NCBI GenBank assembly: GCA_050179875.1
Contig: JBFXES010000064.1
Span: 1 to 14,713, forward strand
Reading direction: 5' to 3'
Length of the DNA stretch: 14,713 bases
Source of the DNA: JALOAT01 sp050179875
Lineage (GTDB): Bacteria > Pseudomonadota > Gammaproteobacteria > Thiohalomonadales > Thiohalomonadaceae
Part shown: in pieces, positions 1-8,498 of the stretch
Layout of the letters: each line of letters starts with the position of its first letter
How positions within the stretch are numbered: the first letter of the stretch is position 1
The notes under the pieces: model-generated
Databases searched by the model: none
What the model saw: the letters and a program-made list of their open reading frames with translations, nothing else
Told to the model about the DNA's origin: nothing
Made by a program: the position numbers and the translations under genes

Positions 1-3000
1 GCTTCGTGCTCTCCGACAACGTCGATTTCGCTGTTACCTACAGCTTCCAGGGCATCGCCAGCATCAACGGCAGCGCGCCTTCCGCAGCGGCCATGCTCGC
101 CGTGCCCGCCGACGGCGCCACGGGCGTCGCGGCGTGGAACATCGGCGAGGTGGTCACCCAGGGTGAAGACGATCTGGCGGTCAACGCCATCGCGCCGCTC
201 ATCCGCATCGATTATTACGCGCGCATCCACAACGCCGTCGGCACGGACGCCGGCGACGTGTTGCAGAACGGCGCGGAACTGGATTACCGCCACGGCCAGA
301 GCGGCACGGTCGTGACGCTCACGGACAGCACCGCGCCTGTCACCGTGGTCGAGCCGACGCTCACCATCGCCAAGCAATGGGCCAACGTCACCGCAGGCAA
401 GGGGCCGACCGACACGCCGGTGGGCGGCGATGTCCTGGAATACACCGTCACCATCGCCAACACCGGCGATTCCACCGCGCACGACGCCAACATCGTCGAC
501 ACCCTGACGCCCCACCTGGTGTTCGACACCGGCTACATGCCGGTCGCCACCATCGACGGCAGCCCGGTGGCCGGATTCGTGGGCGCGCCCGCGGGCGCAC
601 TGGCGGGCCCGCTGGTTTGGGGCCGCGACAACGGCGACGGCAGCCTGGATGTGCCGCCGGGCGCCACCCTGCAACTGGTGTATCGCGTGATCGTGGCGGA
701 CACGGCGCAGCCGGGCCACGTCCTCGGCAACAGCGTGCGCGTGGACTGGACCTCGCTGGAAGGGGCAAGCGGCTACGAGCGCACCGGCGCCGGCTGTCCC
801 GTGATCACCGCGCCCGACGATTACTGCGCGGGCCCGGCCGCCACCTCCACCACCATCACCGACGCCAACGCCATGGTGAAGACGGTGGTCGCCGACAGTT
901 TCGCCGAAGCGCCGTTCAGCACCGACGCCGATGCCACCGTGCGCGTGGCCGACACCGCCACGTATCGCCTCGCCGTCACGCTGCAGGGCGGCAGCACGCG
1001 CGCGGTGCGCATCGAGGACGTGCTGCCGGCGGGCGTGGCCCTCGACGCCATCGTGAGCATCGCCGGCGACCTCACGCCCGATTACACGCCGCCGCCGGGC
1101 TCCAGCTTCAGCTTTGCGCCGGTCACGGCGGCCAAGCGCCCCGCGCCGGGCGCCACCGGCACCCTGGTGTGGGACCTGGGCACGGTGGTGGCGAGCCGCA
1201 CCGACGTGCTCGAGATCGTGTTTCGCGTCCGCGTGCTGCCCGATGCAGGCCTGGCGCACGTGGCCTCGACCACGCTCACCAACACCGCGACCCTGAACTA
1301 CCTCGATGCCGCCGACGCGCCCGTGGCACGCAGCGACGGCGCCGATCTCACGGTCAACCAACCGGTCATCGCAGCCATCACCAAGATCGATCGCACGGGT
1401 CGCAGCAGCGGTGCACCCGTGGTGTTGTCGGACACCATGGCGTTCCGCGTGTCCGCCTGCAACAGCGGCGCGGCGCCCGCCTATGACGTGCGCCTGCGCG
1501 ATCAATTGCCGGCGCAACTGGACGAAACCACCCTGGCCGGTCCCGTGAACGGCGCCGGCTTCCCCGACGTGTACCTGGACGGGACGCTCGCGGTACTGGC
1601 CACGGATTACACCTGGACGCCGCCGGCCGCTTCCGGCGGTCACTGGCAGGTGGACCTGCTCAGGCCGCTCGCGCCCGGCCAGTGCGTGCACGTGGATTAC
1701 GACATCGGTTTCGCCGCCACCGTGGGCCTGAACGAGGCCTGGCAGAACAGCGCCACCGTGGAGCACTACTTCTCGTTGCCCGCCGCCTCCGGGCAACAGT
1801 ACGGACCCGTTGGCCCGGCGGTGTTCTCCATGCACAACGTTGCGCCCATCTACCGGCCGTTGAAGGAGGCCGTGACCACCGGCGAGGTGACCATCGGCGA
1901 CGAGGTGATCTATCGCATCACCGTGCCGGGCACCGGCATGAACGCCGCCATGCACGACGTGGTGGTCAGCGACACGTTGCACCCGGCGCTGGAATTCGTC
2001 GAGGCAGTGGTGGAGGGCAGCGGCCAGGCCCTGGCCAACACCGCGACGGCGCCCAACGGAGTGCGCCTGGAACTGGGCAGCCTGCCCGCCCTGACCCAGG
2101 TCACCGTGCTGCTGCGCGCGCGCGTTGCCAACAACGATTTCGCCAACGCGGGCGTGAGCTTCGGCAACACGGCCTCGTACACCTTCGCCAACACGCCGGG
2201 CGGCGCCGCCATCGCCGGCGGCAGCGCAACCACCGCGGAAACCCTGAAGATCGTCGAGCCGCGCCTGACGCTCGCCAAGGGCGTGGAGAACCTGACCAGC
2301 CCGGGCAACCCGCCGCGCGCCGGCCACATCCTGCGCTACACGCTGGACGTGGCCGCCCTCGGCGGCACGGCAGGCGATGACTACGCAGGCGCCTGGGACA
2401 TCAGCGTGCTCGACACCCTGGCCGCGGGCCTCGCCTACCACGGCAACGCCACGGTCACCGCCGGCAACACCATCGGCGCGCCGGTGGTGAGCGGCGACGG
2501 CGCCACGGGCCAGACCCTGCGCTGGAGCCCGGCGGACGGCAATGTCGACATCGACGTGGCGGAAGGGACCTCCGTGCAGATCGCCTATGAGGTGCGCGTG
2601 CTCGATACGGTGTCCGCCGACCAGCCCCTCGCCAATGCCGCGGTGGTGCAATGGACCGGACAGGACGGGGCCGATGTCCATGAACGCGACGGCAGCGGCA
2701 CGCCCGCCTACAACGATTACTTCACCGCGCCCGCCGTCACCACGGTGCAGACCCCGGATGTCACCGCCATCGCCAAGCGCCGTCTGACGGACAGCTTCGG
2801 CGCGGCCGACGACGCCGTGCGCGTCGGCGACGTGCTGCACTTCGAACTGCGCGCGCGGCTCAACGAAGGCACCACGCCTGCGCTGGTCGTGGTGGACACC
2901 TTGCCCCAGGGCCTGGCCTTCGAAGGTGTGGTGAGCGTCAACGGCGCAAGCACCGCGCCCTTCGTTGCGGTGGCGCCTTTCAGTCATGCGCCCGTCGCCG

Positions 3001-6000
3001 CGCCTGCGGTGAGCGGCGATCCCGCGACGGGGCCGTCCACCGTCACCTGGTCGCTGGGCGCAGTGACCAACGCCGGCGACGGCGACGCCGCCAACGACGA
3101 CTTCGTCATTGTCTACGCCGCGCGCGTGCTGAACGATACGCTGGCCCACGTGCCCGATACCGCGCTCGCCAACGCCGCGCGCCTGGATTACCAGACCTTC
3201 TCCGCACCGGCCAGCCGCGATGCGAGCTACACCGTGACTGCGCGCCAGCCCGTGCTGACCGTGAGCAAGACGGCGGCGCCGGAGCAGGGCGACGCCATCC
3301 TCGCGGCGGGCGAGCGTGTCACCTACAGCGTGGAAATCCACAATACCGGCAGCGCGCCCGCGTATGACGTGGTGCTGCGCGACGTGATCCCGCCCGGCAT
3401 GCGCCACGGCGCCGCCACCCTCACCATGCTGAACACCACCCTGGCAGGTGCACCGGTGGCGGACGTCCAGCCCGTGTACGACGCCGCCACGGGCATCGCC
3501 ATCTGGGACTTCGGCACCGGCGTCGCCGATGCCTACACCATCCCGCCCGGTGCCGTGTTGCGTATCCAGTACCAGGTGCAGACCGATGCCGATCTGGGCG
3601 CCGGGCTCACCCTCACCAACGCGGCGCAGGTGCAACGCTATTACTCGTTCGACGACGAGGACGTGCCGTCCCTGGGCGGCGTGCAGGGCGTGCGCCAGGT
3701 CTACGGTCCCAGCAACACGGCCTCGGTGGATCTGTACAGCGCTGCGCCCAATCCGCTCGCCAAGGACAACCCGGCGGGCCATAGCACCGCCGCCGTGGGC
3801 GAGCCGTTCAGCTATCGCATTACGGTGCCGGCGACGCCGCAGGCCGCCGCCTTGCACGACGTGCGCATCATCGACGACCTCTCGGCCTCCGCGGCGGATC
3901 TGCGCTTCGTGAGCGTGCAGCGCTTCGCGGGTTCACAACCGTGGACGCCCGTGAACACGGGCACGGCGACGGCGCTGGTCATCGAGGACCTGACCAACGG
4001 CATCGACATTCCCGCGGGCGAGCAGATCGTCATCGACGTGACCGTGGTGCTGGAGGACAGCGCCACCAACGTGAGCGGCCTCGCGTTCCACAACACCGCC
4101 CATTACACCTACACCGCCGTGAACGGCGACGAGACGACGCGCACCGCCGGCGGTGCCGATACCACGGCGGATCTGATCATCGCCGGTCCCGACAGCCTCA
4201 CCCTGGACAAGAGCGGTCCCGCGTCCATGCGCACGGAAGTGCCGGGCGCGTTCACCCTGGACGTGCACAACACCGGCACCGGCACGGCCTGGGATCTGAC
4301 CATCGTCGACCGCCTGCCCGACCCGCAGCCGGGCGGCATGTGCGACACCGCACCGGACAACATCACCGCGCAGATCTTCGAGGCCGACGGCGTCACGCCC
4401 GCGGGCGCGCCGCTGGCCATGGGCAGCGATTTCACCGCCGCGTTCACGGGCGCGCCCGCTTGTGAACTCACCTTCACCATGATCTCGCCCGCGGCGGCAC
4501 TGGGCGCGGGCCAGCACCTCAGGATCGGCTACCAGGCCTGGCTGGACGGCGACAACGTGGACGCCACGGCGCTCACCAACGTGGCCGGCGCCGTCCGCTG
4601 GTTCAGCGCCGACACCGACGGCACGGGCGCAGGCGGTGCGCGCGAATACACGCGCGCCTTGACCGACGGCACCGTGGGCACCCTGGATCACGAGGACGCG
4701 CACACGGTCACCGCCGAGATGCCGGTGATCGAATTCCACAAGTCCGTCACCAACGTCACCACCGGCCAGGACCCGGGCAGCGACGCCAGCCCGGGCGACG
4801 TGCTGCGCTACAGCGTGCGCGTGCGCAACGTCAGTTCGCTCGCGCTCAGCAGTTTCTCGCTGCGGGACGAGCTGGATCGCCTCAACGGCAGCGCCATGTT
4901 CGTGCCGGGCAGCCTGCGTCTCGTCACGGTGCCCGCAGGCGCCGACACCAGCGCCACCGATGGGAACGGCGGCGCCAGCGGTACGGGCCTGGTGGTCATC
5001 GGCAACCTGAGTCTGGACGCGCAGGGCGGGGCCAACGACAGCCTGCTGGTGGAATTCGAGGCACGGCTTGCACCGGTCATCACCAGCGGCAGCGAGGTGC
5101 TCAACCAGGCGCAACTGATCTCGCCCGTGGTGCACACGCTCGACAGCGACGATCCCAACATCAACGGCGGGGATCGTCCCGACGTGCTGGGCGACGAGGA
5201 CCCCACGCGCACCCTCATCCAGTCCGCGCCGCAGTTCCGCGTGCACAAGATCTCCACGGACGTCAGCGGCGATCCCGCCATGCTCATGGCGGGCGACGTG
5301 CTGCGCTACACCCTCACCATCAAGAACGTGGGCTCGGAGAACGCCGCGGACGTCACGCTGCGCGACGCCATCCCGGTCCACACCACCTACGTGCCGAACA
5401 GCACGCGCCTCAACGGCGTGAGCGTGCCCGATCCCGCGCCCGGCGTGTCGCCCCTGGAGCAGGGCATGCCCGTGCACGCGCCGGAGGACGCCACCCCCGG
5501 CGCCCTGCGCGCCGACGCGGATGACGCGGCGGACAACGTGGCCACGGTCACCTTCGACGTGCGCATCGATCCCAACGTGGTGAACGGCACGGCCATCGTC
5601 AATCAGGGCTTCGTCACCGGCGCCGGCCTGGGCAGCGGCGCGACGGGCGTGACGCCCTCCGACGATCCGGACACGCCGGCGCTGGACGACCCCACCCGCG
5701 ACGTGGTGGGCAACGTGCCGCTGCTCGACGTGATGAAGACCGCAGCGCTGGTGCATGACCAGGGCACGCCGGGCATCGTCGATCCGGGCGACGTGGTGCG
5801 TTACACCTTCACCATCGTCAACACGGCGGCGACCCCGGCCACCGGCGTGGTGCTGCGCGACGGGCCGCCGGCCAACACCACCTACGTCGCCGACAGCACC
5901 ACTCTCAACGGTCTGACCGTGCCCGATCCCGCCCCCGCCCCCGGTGTGTCGCCGTTGGTGGCGGGCGTGGCCGTGAGTTCGTCCGATCGCACGCCGCCGC

Positions 6001-8498
6001 TGCCGGCGGGCGGCGGCATCGTCTCCGGTTACGGCAGCGCGACCGTGACCTTCGACGTGGTCATCGATGCGGGCGTGGCGCCGGGAACGGACATTCCGAA
6101 CCAGGGCACCCTCATCAGCGACCAGCAGGATCCGGAGCCCAGCGACGCGGACGGCATCGACTCCAACGGCGATCAGGTCACCGTGGTGACCGTGGGCCCG
6201 GCGCAGCGCCTCGCCATCACCAAGGAGGTGTTCGTGGTGGGCGGCAGCACGGCGCTGCCCGGCGGTGAACTGGAATACGTGGTGCGCGTGCGCAACACGG
6301 GCAATGTCCCGGCCACCCACGTGATCATCACCGACGACCTGAACGCGCTGGCGGGCCTGGCCTCGTACGTGACCGATTCCGCCAGGCTCGACGGTTCGAC
6401 CACCGGCCTGCTCATGCCGGGCGGCGTGCTCACCGCCGATTACTCCACCACCTACGGTCCGCTGGCGCCCGGCGCAACCGCGGAACTGCGCTTCAGGGTG
6501 ACGCTGGAGCCCGGGCTTGCGGCGGGGACGCGCATCACCAACACCGCGCAGGTGGGCTGGGATTCGCCGCGCCGCTATGCCTCGGCCAGCGCATCCGTGG
6601 ACATCGGCGGTACGCCGGGCAGCGTGACCATCAGCGGCCACGTGTGGCACGACGCCAACCTGCAGCACAAGGCGGAGAGCGGCGAGGCGCACATGGCAGG
6701 CTGGACCGTGGAAGTGTTGCGCGGCGGCACCGTGATCGGCACGGCGCTCACGGACGCCAGCGGCCGCTTCAGCTTCACCGGCCTCACGCCCAACGATCCG
6801 GGCCTCGAAGGCTATGAAGTGCGCCTCAGCGCACCGGGCGCGTCGAACTCCACCGCGGCTCTGGGCTGGACCGACTCCGATTTCACCGGCTGCTCCACGC
6901 ATCCTGTCGAGCCCTGCTGGCGCACGGGCATGCAGCGCATCAGCCACATCGTGGCGCCCACGGGCAGCAATGTGCTGGTGAACCTGCCGCTGCAACCGCA
7001 TGGCGTGGTGTACGACGCCGTGCTGCGCACGCCGGTCGCAGGCGCGAAGCTCACCCTGGTGAACCCCGGCGATTCGGCCCTGCCTGCGCACTGCTTCGAT
7101 GACCCCGCGCAACAGGGGCAGATCACGGGCGCGGACGGCCATTACCGCTTCGACCTGCGCTTCGAGCCCGGCTGCGCCGTGCCCGGCAACTACCTGATCC
7201 GGGTCACGCCGCCGGCGAACGGCTACATGGCCGGTCCCTCGCGCATCATCCCGCCCGTGGGCACCGACGGCAGCAACCCCGACGGCACCCCGTACTCGGT
7301 GCCCGTGTGCGCCGATGACGCCGTGCCCGCCACCACCGATCTGTGCGAGGTGCAGGCCTCCGCCTTCGCACCGCCCACCACCGTGGCCGCACGCACCCCG
7401 GGCACCAACCACCACATCAATCTGCTGCTCGGCAACGCGCAGATCCCGCGCGACAGCCAGTTGTTCAACAACCACATCGCCGTCGATCCCACGCTCGACA
7501 CGGCCATCGCCATCACCAAGACGGCGGCACTGGTGAACGTGACCCGCGGCCAACTGGTGCCGTACACCATCACGCTGCGCAACACCCTCACCGCGCCGCT
7601 GCACGACCTGGCCGTGGTCGACAGCTTCCCCGCCGGCTTCAAGTACGTGGAGGGCTCGGCACGCGTGGACGGCGAGGCGGTGGAACCCGTGCGCCGCGGC
7701 CTGCAACTGGCGTGGGAAGGCCTGGACCTGGGCGTGGACGCGCAGCACACCATCACCCTGCTGCTGGTGGTGGGTTCGGGCGTGTCGGAGGGCGATTACG
7801 TGAACCGCGCCCAGGTGTTCAACCTGCTCACGGGCGCGCCTGCATCGGGCGAGGCCAGCGCCACGGTGCGCGTGGTGCCCGACGCCACCTTCGACTGCAC
7901 CGACATCATCGGCAAGGTGTTCGACGACGCCAACCGCAACGGTTACCAGGACGAGGGCGAGGGCGGCCTCGCCGGCGTACGCCTGGTGAGTGCGCGCGGC
8001 CTCATCGTCACCACCGACGAACACGGCCGCTTCCATATCACCTGCGCCGTGGTGCCGGACGAGGATCGCGGCAGCAACTTCATCCTCAAGCTGGATGATC
8101 GCAGTCTCCCGAGCGGCTATCGCGTCACCACGGAGAACCCGCTGGTGTTGCGCGCCACCCGCGGCAAGATGATGAAGTTCAACTTCGGCGCCGCGCTGCA
8201 CCGCGTGGTGAGCCTGGGCATGGCCGACGAGGTGTTCGAGCCGGGCTCCGTGACCATGCGCCCGCAGTGGCAGCCGCGCCTGGGCGTGCTCATGGAGGAG
8301 CTGCGCAAGGCGCCTTCGGTGCTGCGCCTGACCTATCTGGCCGACGTGGAAGACGAGGCCCTGGTCGGGCGCCGCATCGACGCCGTGAAGGCCGACATCG
8401 CGCGGATGTGGCAGGACGTCGCCTGCTGCGATCCGCTGTCCATCGAAACCGAGATCTTCTGGCGCCGCGGCGCGCCGCCTGAGCGGGCGCGGGAATGA
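1..8498 (+). CDS. Giant DUF11/isopeptide-repeat surface protein, 5' end outside window
   Basis: The reading frame is open at the left edge (TTC at 3-5 precedes a GTG at 6), so the gene starts upstream; residue numbers here count from that GTG. The product is a probable cell-surface stalk or adhesin. After a partial domain (residues 1-115) come thirteen DUF11 (TIGR01451-type) repeats with strand-A lysines at about 123, 292, 460, 620, 758, 924, 1088, 1253, 1402, 1579, 1748, 1911 and 2073. An SdrD_B-like domain follows (about 2208-2275), then a carboxypeptidase-regulatory-like segment (about 2337-2420), a fourteenth DUF11 repeat (Lys about 2505), and a second SdrD_B-like domain with a calcium-loop-like DDANRNGYQDEGE at about 2640. 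The C-terminal 80 residues resemble a degenerate OmpA domain. Repeats carry the usual signatures GD-x-x-x-Y-T, NTG and D-x-LP. No LPXTG, transmembrane helix or beta-barrel end is visible. The family assignment is firm; adhesion or stalk function is inferred. The stop overlaps the next gene. Confidence 0.9.
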   Translation, partial: FVLSDNVDFAVTYSFQGIASINGSAPSAAAMLAVPADGATGVAAWNIGEVVTQGEDDLAVNAIAPLIRIDYYARIHNAVGTDAGDVLQNGAELDYRHGQSGTVVTLTDSTAPVTVVEPTLTIAKQWANVTAGKGPTDTPVGGDVLEYTVTIANTGDSTAHDANIVDTLTPHLVFDTGYMPVATIDGSPVAGFVGAPAGALAGPLVWGRDNGDGSLDVPPGATLQLVYRVIVADTAQPGHVLGNSVRVDWTSLEGASGYERTGAGCPVITAPDDYCAGPAATSTTITDANAMVKTVVADSFAEAPFSTDADATVRVADTATYRLAVTLQGGSTRAVRIEDVLPAGVALDAIVSIAGDLTPDYTPPPGSSFSFAPVTAAKRPAPGATGTLVWDLGTVVASRTDVLEIVFRVRVLPDAGLAHVASTTLTNTATLNYLDAADAPVARSDGADLTVNQPVIAAITKIDRTGRSSGAPVVLSDTMAFRVSACNSGAAPAYDVRLRDQLPAQLDETTLAGPVNGAGFPDVYLDGTLAVLATDYTWTPPAASGGHWQVDLLRPLAPGQCVHVDYDIGFAATVGLNEAWQNSATVEHYFSLPAASGQQYGPVGPAVFSMHNVAPIYRPLKEAVTTGEVTIGDEVIYRITVPGTGMNAAMHDVVVSDTLHPALEFVEAVVEGSGQALANTATAPNGVRLELGSLPALTQVTVLLRARVANNDFANAGVSFGNTASYTFANTPGGAAIAGGSATTAETLKIVEPRLTLAKGVENLTSPGNPPRAGHILRYTLDVAALGGTAGDDYAGAWDISVLDTLAAGLAYHGNATVTAGNTIGAPVVSGDGATGQTLRWSPADGNVDIDVAEGTSVQIAYEVRVLDTVSADQPLANAAVVQWTGQDGADVHERDGSGTPAYNDYFTAPAVTTVQTPDVTAIAKRRLTDSFGAADDAVRVGDVLHFELRARLNEGTTPALVVVDTLPQGLAFEGVVSVNGASTAPFVAVAPFSHAPVAAPAVSGDPATGPSTVTWSLGAVTNAGDGDAANDDFVIVYAARVLNDTLAHVPDTALANAARLDYQTFSAPASRDASYTVTARQPVLTVSKTAAPEQGDAILAAGERVTYSVEIHNTGSAPAYDVVLRDVIPPGMRHGAATLTMLNTTLAGAPVADVQPVYDAATGIAIWDFGTGVADAYTIPPGAVLRIQYQVQTDADLGAGLTLTNAAQVQRYYSFDDEDVPSLGGVQGVRQVYGPSNTASVDLYSAAPNPLAKDNPAGHSTAAVGEPFSYRITVPATPQAAALHDVRIIDDLSASAADLRFVSVQRFAGSQPWTPVNTGTATALVIEDLTNGIDIPAGEQIVIDVTVVLEDSATNVSGLAFHNTAHYTYTAVNGDETTRTAGGADTTADLIIAGPDSLTLDKSGPASMRTEVPGAFTLDVHNTGTGTAWDLTIVDRLPDPQPGGMCDTAPDNITAQIFEADGVTPAGAPLAMGSDFTAAFTGAPACELTFTMISPAAALGAGQHLRIGYQAWLDGDNVDATALTNVAGAVRWFSADTDGTGAGGAREYTRALTDGTVGTLDHEDAHTVTAEMPVIEFHKSVTNVTTGQDPGSDASPGDVLRYSVRVRNVSSLALSSFSLRDELDRLNGSAMFVPGSLRLVTVPAGADTSATDGNGGASGTGLVVIGNLSLDAQGGANDSLLVEFEARLAPVITSGSEVLNQAQLISPVVHTLDSDDPNINGGDRPDVLGDEDPTRTLIQSAPQFRVHKISTDVSGDPAMLMAGDVLRYTLTIKNVGSENAADVTLRDAIPVHTTYVPNSTRLNGVSVPDPAPGVSPLEQGMPVHAPEDATPGALRADADDAADNVATVTFDVRIDPNVVNGTAIVNQGFVTGAGLGSGATGVTPSDDPDTPALDDPTRDVVGNVPLLDVMKTAALVHDQGTPGIVDPGDVVRYTFTIVNTAATPATGVVLRDGPPANTTYVADSTTLNGLTVPDPAPAPGVSPLVAGVAVSSSDRTPPLPAGGGIVSGYGSATVTFDVVIDAGVAPGTDIPNQGTLISDQQDPEPSDADGIDSNGDQVTVVTVGPAQRLAITKEVFVVGGSTALPGGELEYVVRVRNTGNVPATHVIITDDLNALAGLASYVTDSARLDGSTTGLLMPGGVLTADYSTTYGPLAPGATAELRFRVTLEPGLAAGTRITNTAQVGWDSPRRYASASASVDIGGTPGSVTISGHVWHDANLQHKAESGEAHMAGWTVEVLRGGTVIGTALTDASGRFSFTGLTPNDPGLEGYEVRLSAPGASNSTAALGWTDSDFTGCSTHPVEPCWRTGMQRISHIVAPTGSNVLVNLPLQPHGVVYDAVLRTPVAGAKLTLVNPGDSALPAHCFDDPAQQGQITGADGHYRFDLRFEPGCAVPGNYLIRVTPPANGYMAGPSRIIPPVGTDGSNPDGTPYSVPVCADDAVPATTDLCEVQASAFAPPTTVAARTPGTNHHINLLLGNAQIPRDSQLFNNHIAVDPTLDTAIAITKTAALVNVTRGQLVPYTITLRNTLTAPLHDLAVVDSFPAGFKYVEGSARVDGEAVEPVRRGLQLAWEGLDLGVDAQHTITLLLVVGSGVSEGDYVNRAQVFNLLTGAPASGEASATVRVVPDATFDCTDIIGKVFDDANRNGYQDEGEGGLAGVRLVSARGLIVTTDEHGRFHITCAVVPDEDRGSNFILKLDDRSLPSGYRVTTENPLVLRATRGKMMKFNFGAALHRVVSLGMADEVFEPGSVTMRPQWQPRLGVLMEELRKAPSVLRLTYLADVEDEALVGRRIDAVKADIARMWQDVACCDPLSIETEIFWRRGAPPERARE
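360..2264 (+). repeat. Four-domain super-repeat, copy 1 (DUF11 repeats 1-4)
   Basis: About 635 residues. The four domains differ from each other but match domains 5-8 in order. Domain 1 ends W-T-S-x-EGA...ER-TG. Domain 2 has K-x-x-x-DSF and an inserted ...FAPV... loop followed by WDLGTVV. Domain 3 has N-S-G-x-APAYDV-x-LRD. Domain 4 has I-YRITVPGTG...MHDV. Confidence 0.7.
2265..4196 (+). repeat. Four-domain super-repeat, copy 2 (DUF11 repeats 5-8)
   Basis: About 644 residues, matching copy 1 domain by domain. Domain 5 ends W-T-GQDGA...ER-DG and NDYF. Domain 6 has K-R-R-LTDSF, FEGVVSVNG, then FSHAPV and WSLGAV. Domain 7 has NTGSAPAYDVVLRD. Domain 8 has SYRITVPATP...LHDV. Repeat 9 (from 4197) again has a domain-1-like tail (VRWFSADTDGTGAGGAREY), so a third, incomplete turn of the cycle is possible. 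Confidence 0.7.
8495..8498 (+). promoter_or_regulatory. ATGA stop/start overlap between the two large genes
   Basis: The TGA stop of the giant gene (8496-8498) overlaps the first ATG of the downstream gene (8495-8497). In-frame ATGs also occur at 8498 and 8504. No strong Shine-Dalgarno sequence precedes them; the nearest purine-rich stretch is GCGGGA. This arrangement usually means termination-reinitiation coupling, so the downstream protein would be made mainly when the giant gene is translated to its end. Confidence 0.7.

Larger units (their letters stand above)
1..6603 (+). repeat. Array of DUF11-type domain repeats (one partial, thirteen complete)
   Basis: Coding repeats of 138-177 residues, measured lysine to lysine. 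Each has a strand-A Lys in a hydrophobic-x-K context (IAK, VSK, LDK), a GD-x-x-x-Y strand, an N-T-G-like turn, a central (V/I/L)-x-D-x-(L/I) strand and a closing N-x-A-x-(V/L) strand. They are divergent at DNA level, so this is an old protein-level array. Repeats 11 and 12 are the most alike: both have TYV...S-T-x-LNG-x-x-VPDPAP...GVSPL. Repeats 10 and 11 share an identical 20-base stretch around GGCGACGTGCTGCGCTAC (about 4795 and 5292). Confidence 0.85.

Noticed and set aside
3933..8201. A 1,422-codon open frame on the - strand opposite the giant gene
   Set aside because: It is a shadow of the G/C-rich third positions of the + strand gene. The protein is an irregular His/Arg/Gly/Val/Ala mixture with no domain signature, while the + strand reads as clear DUF11 repeats throughout.
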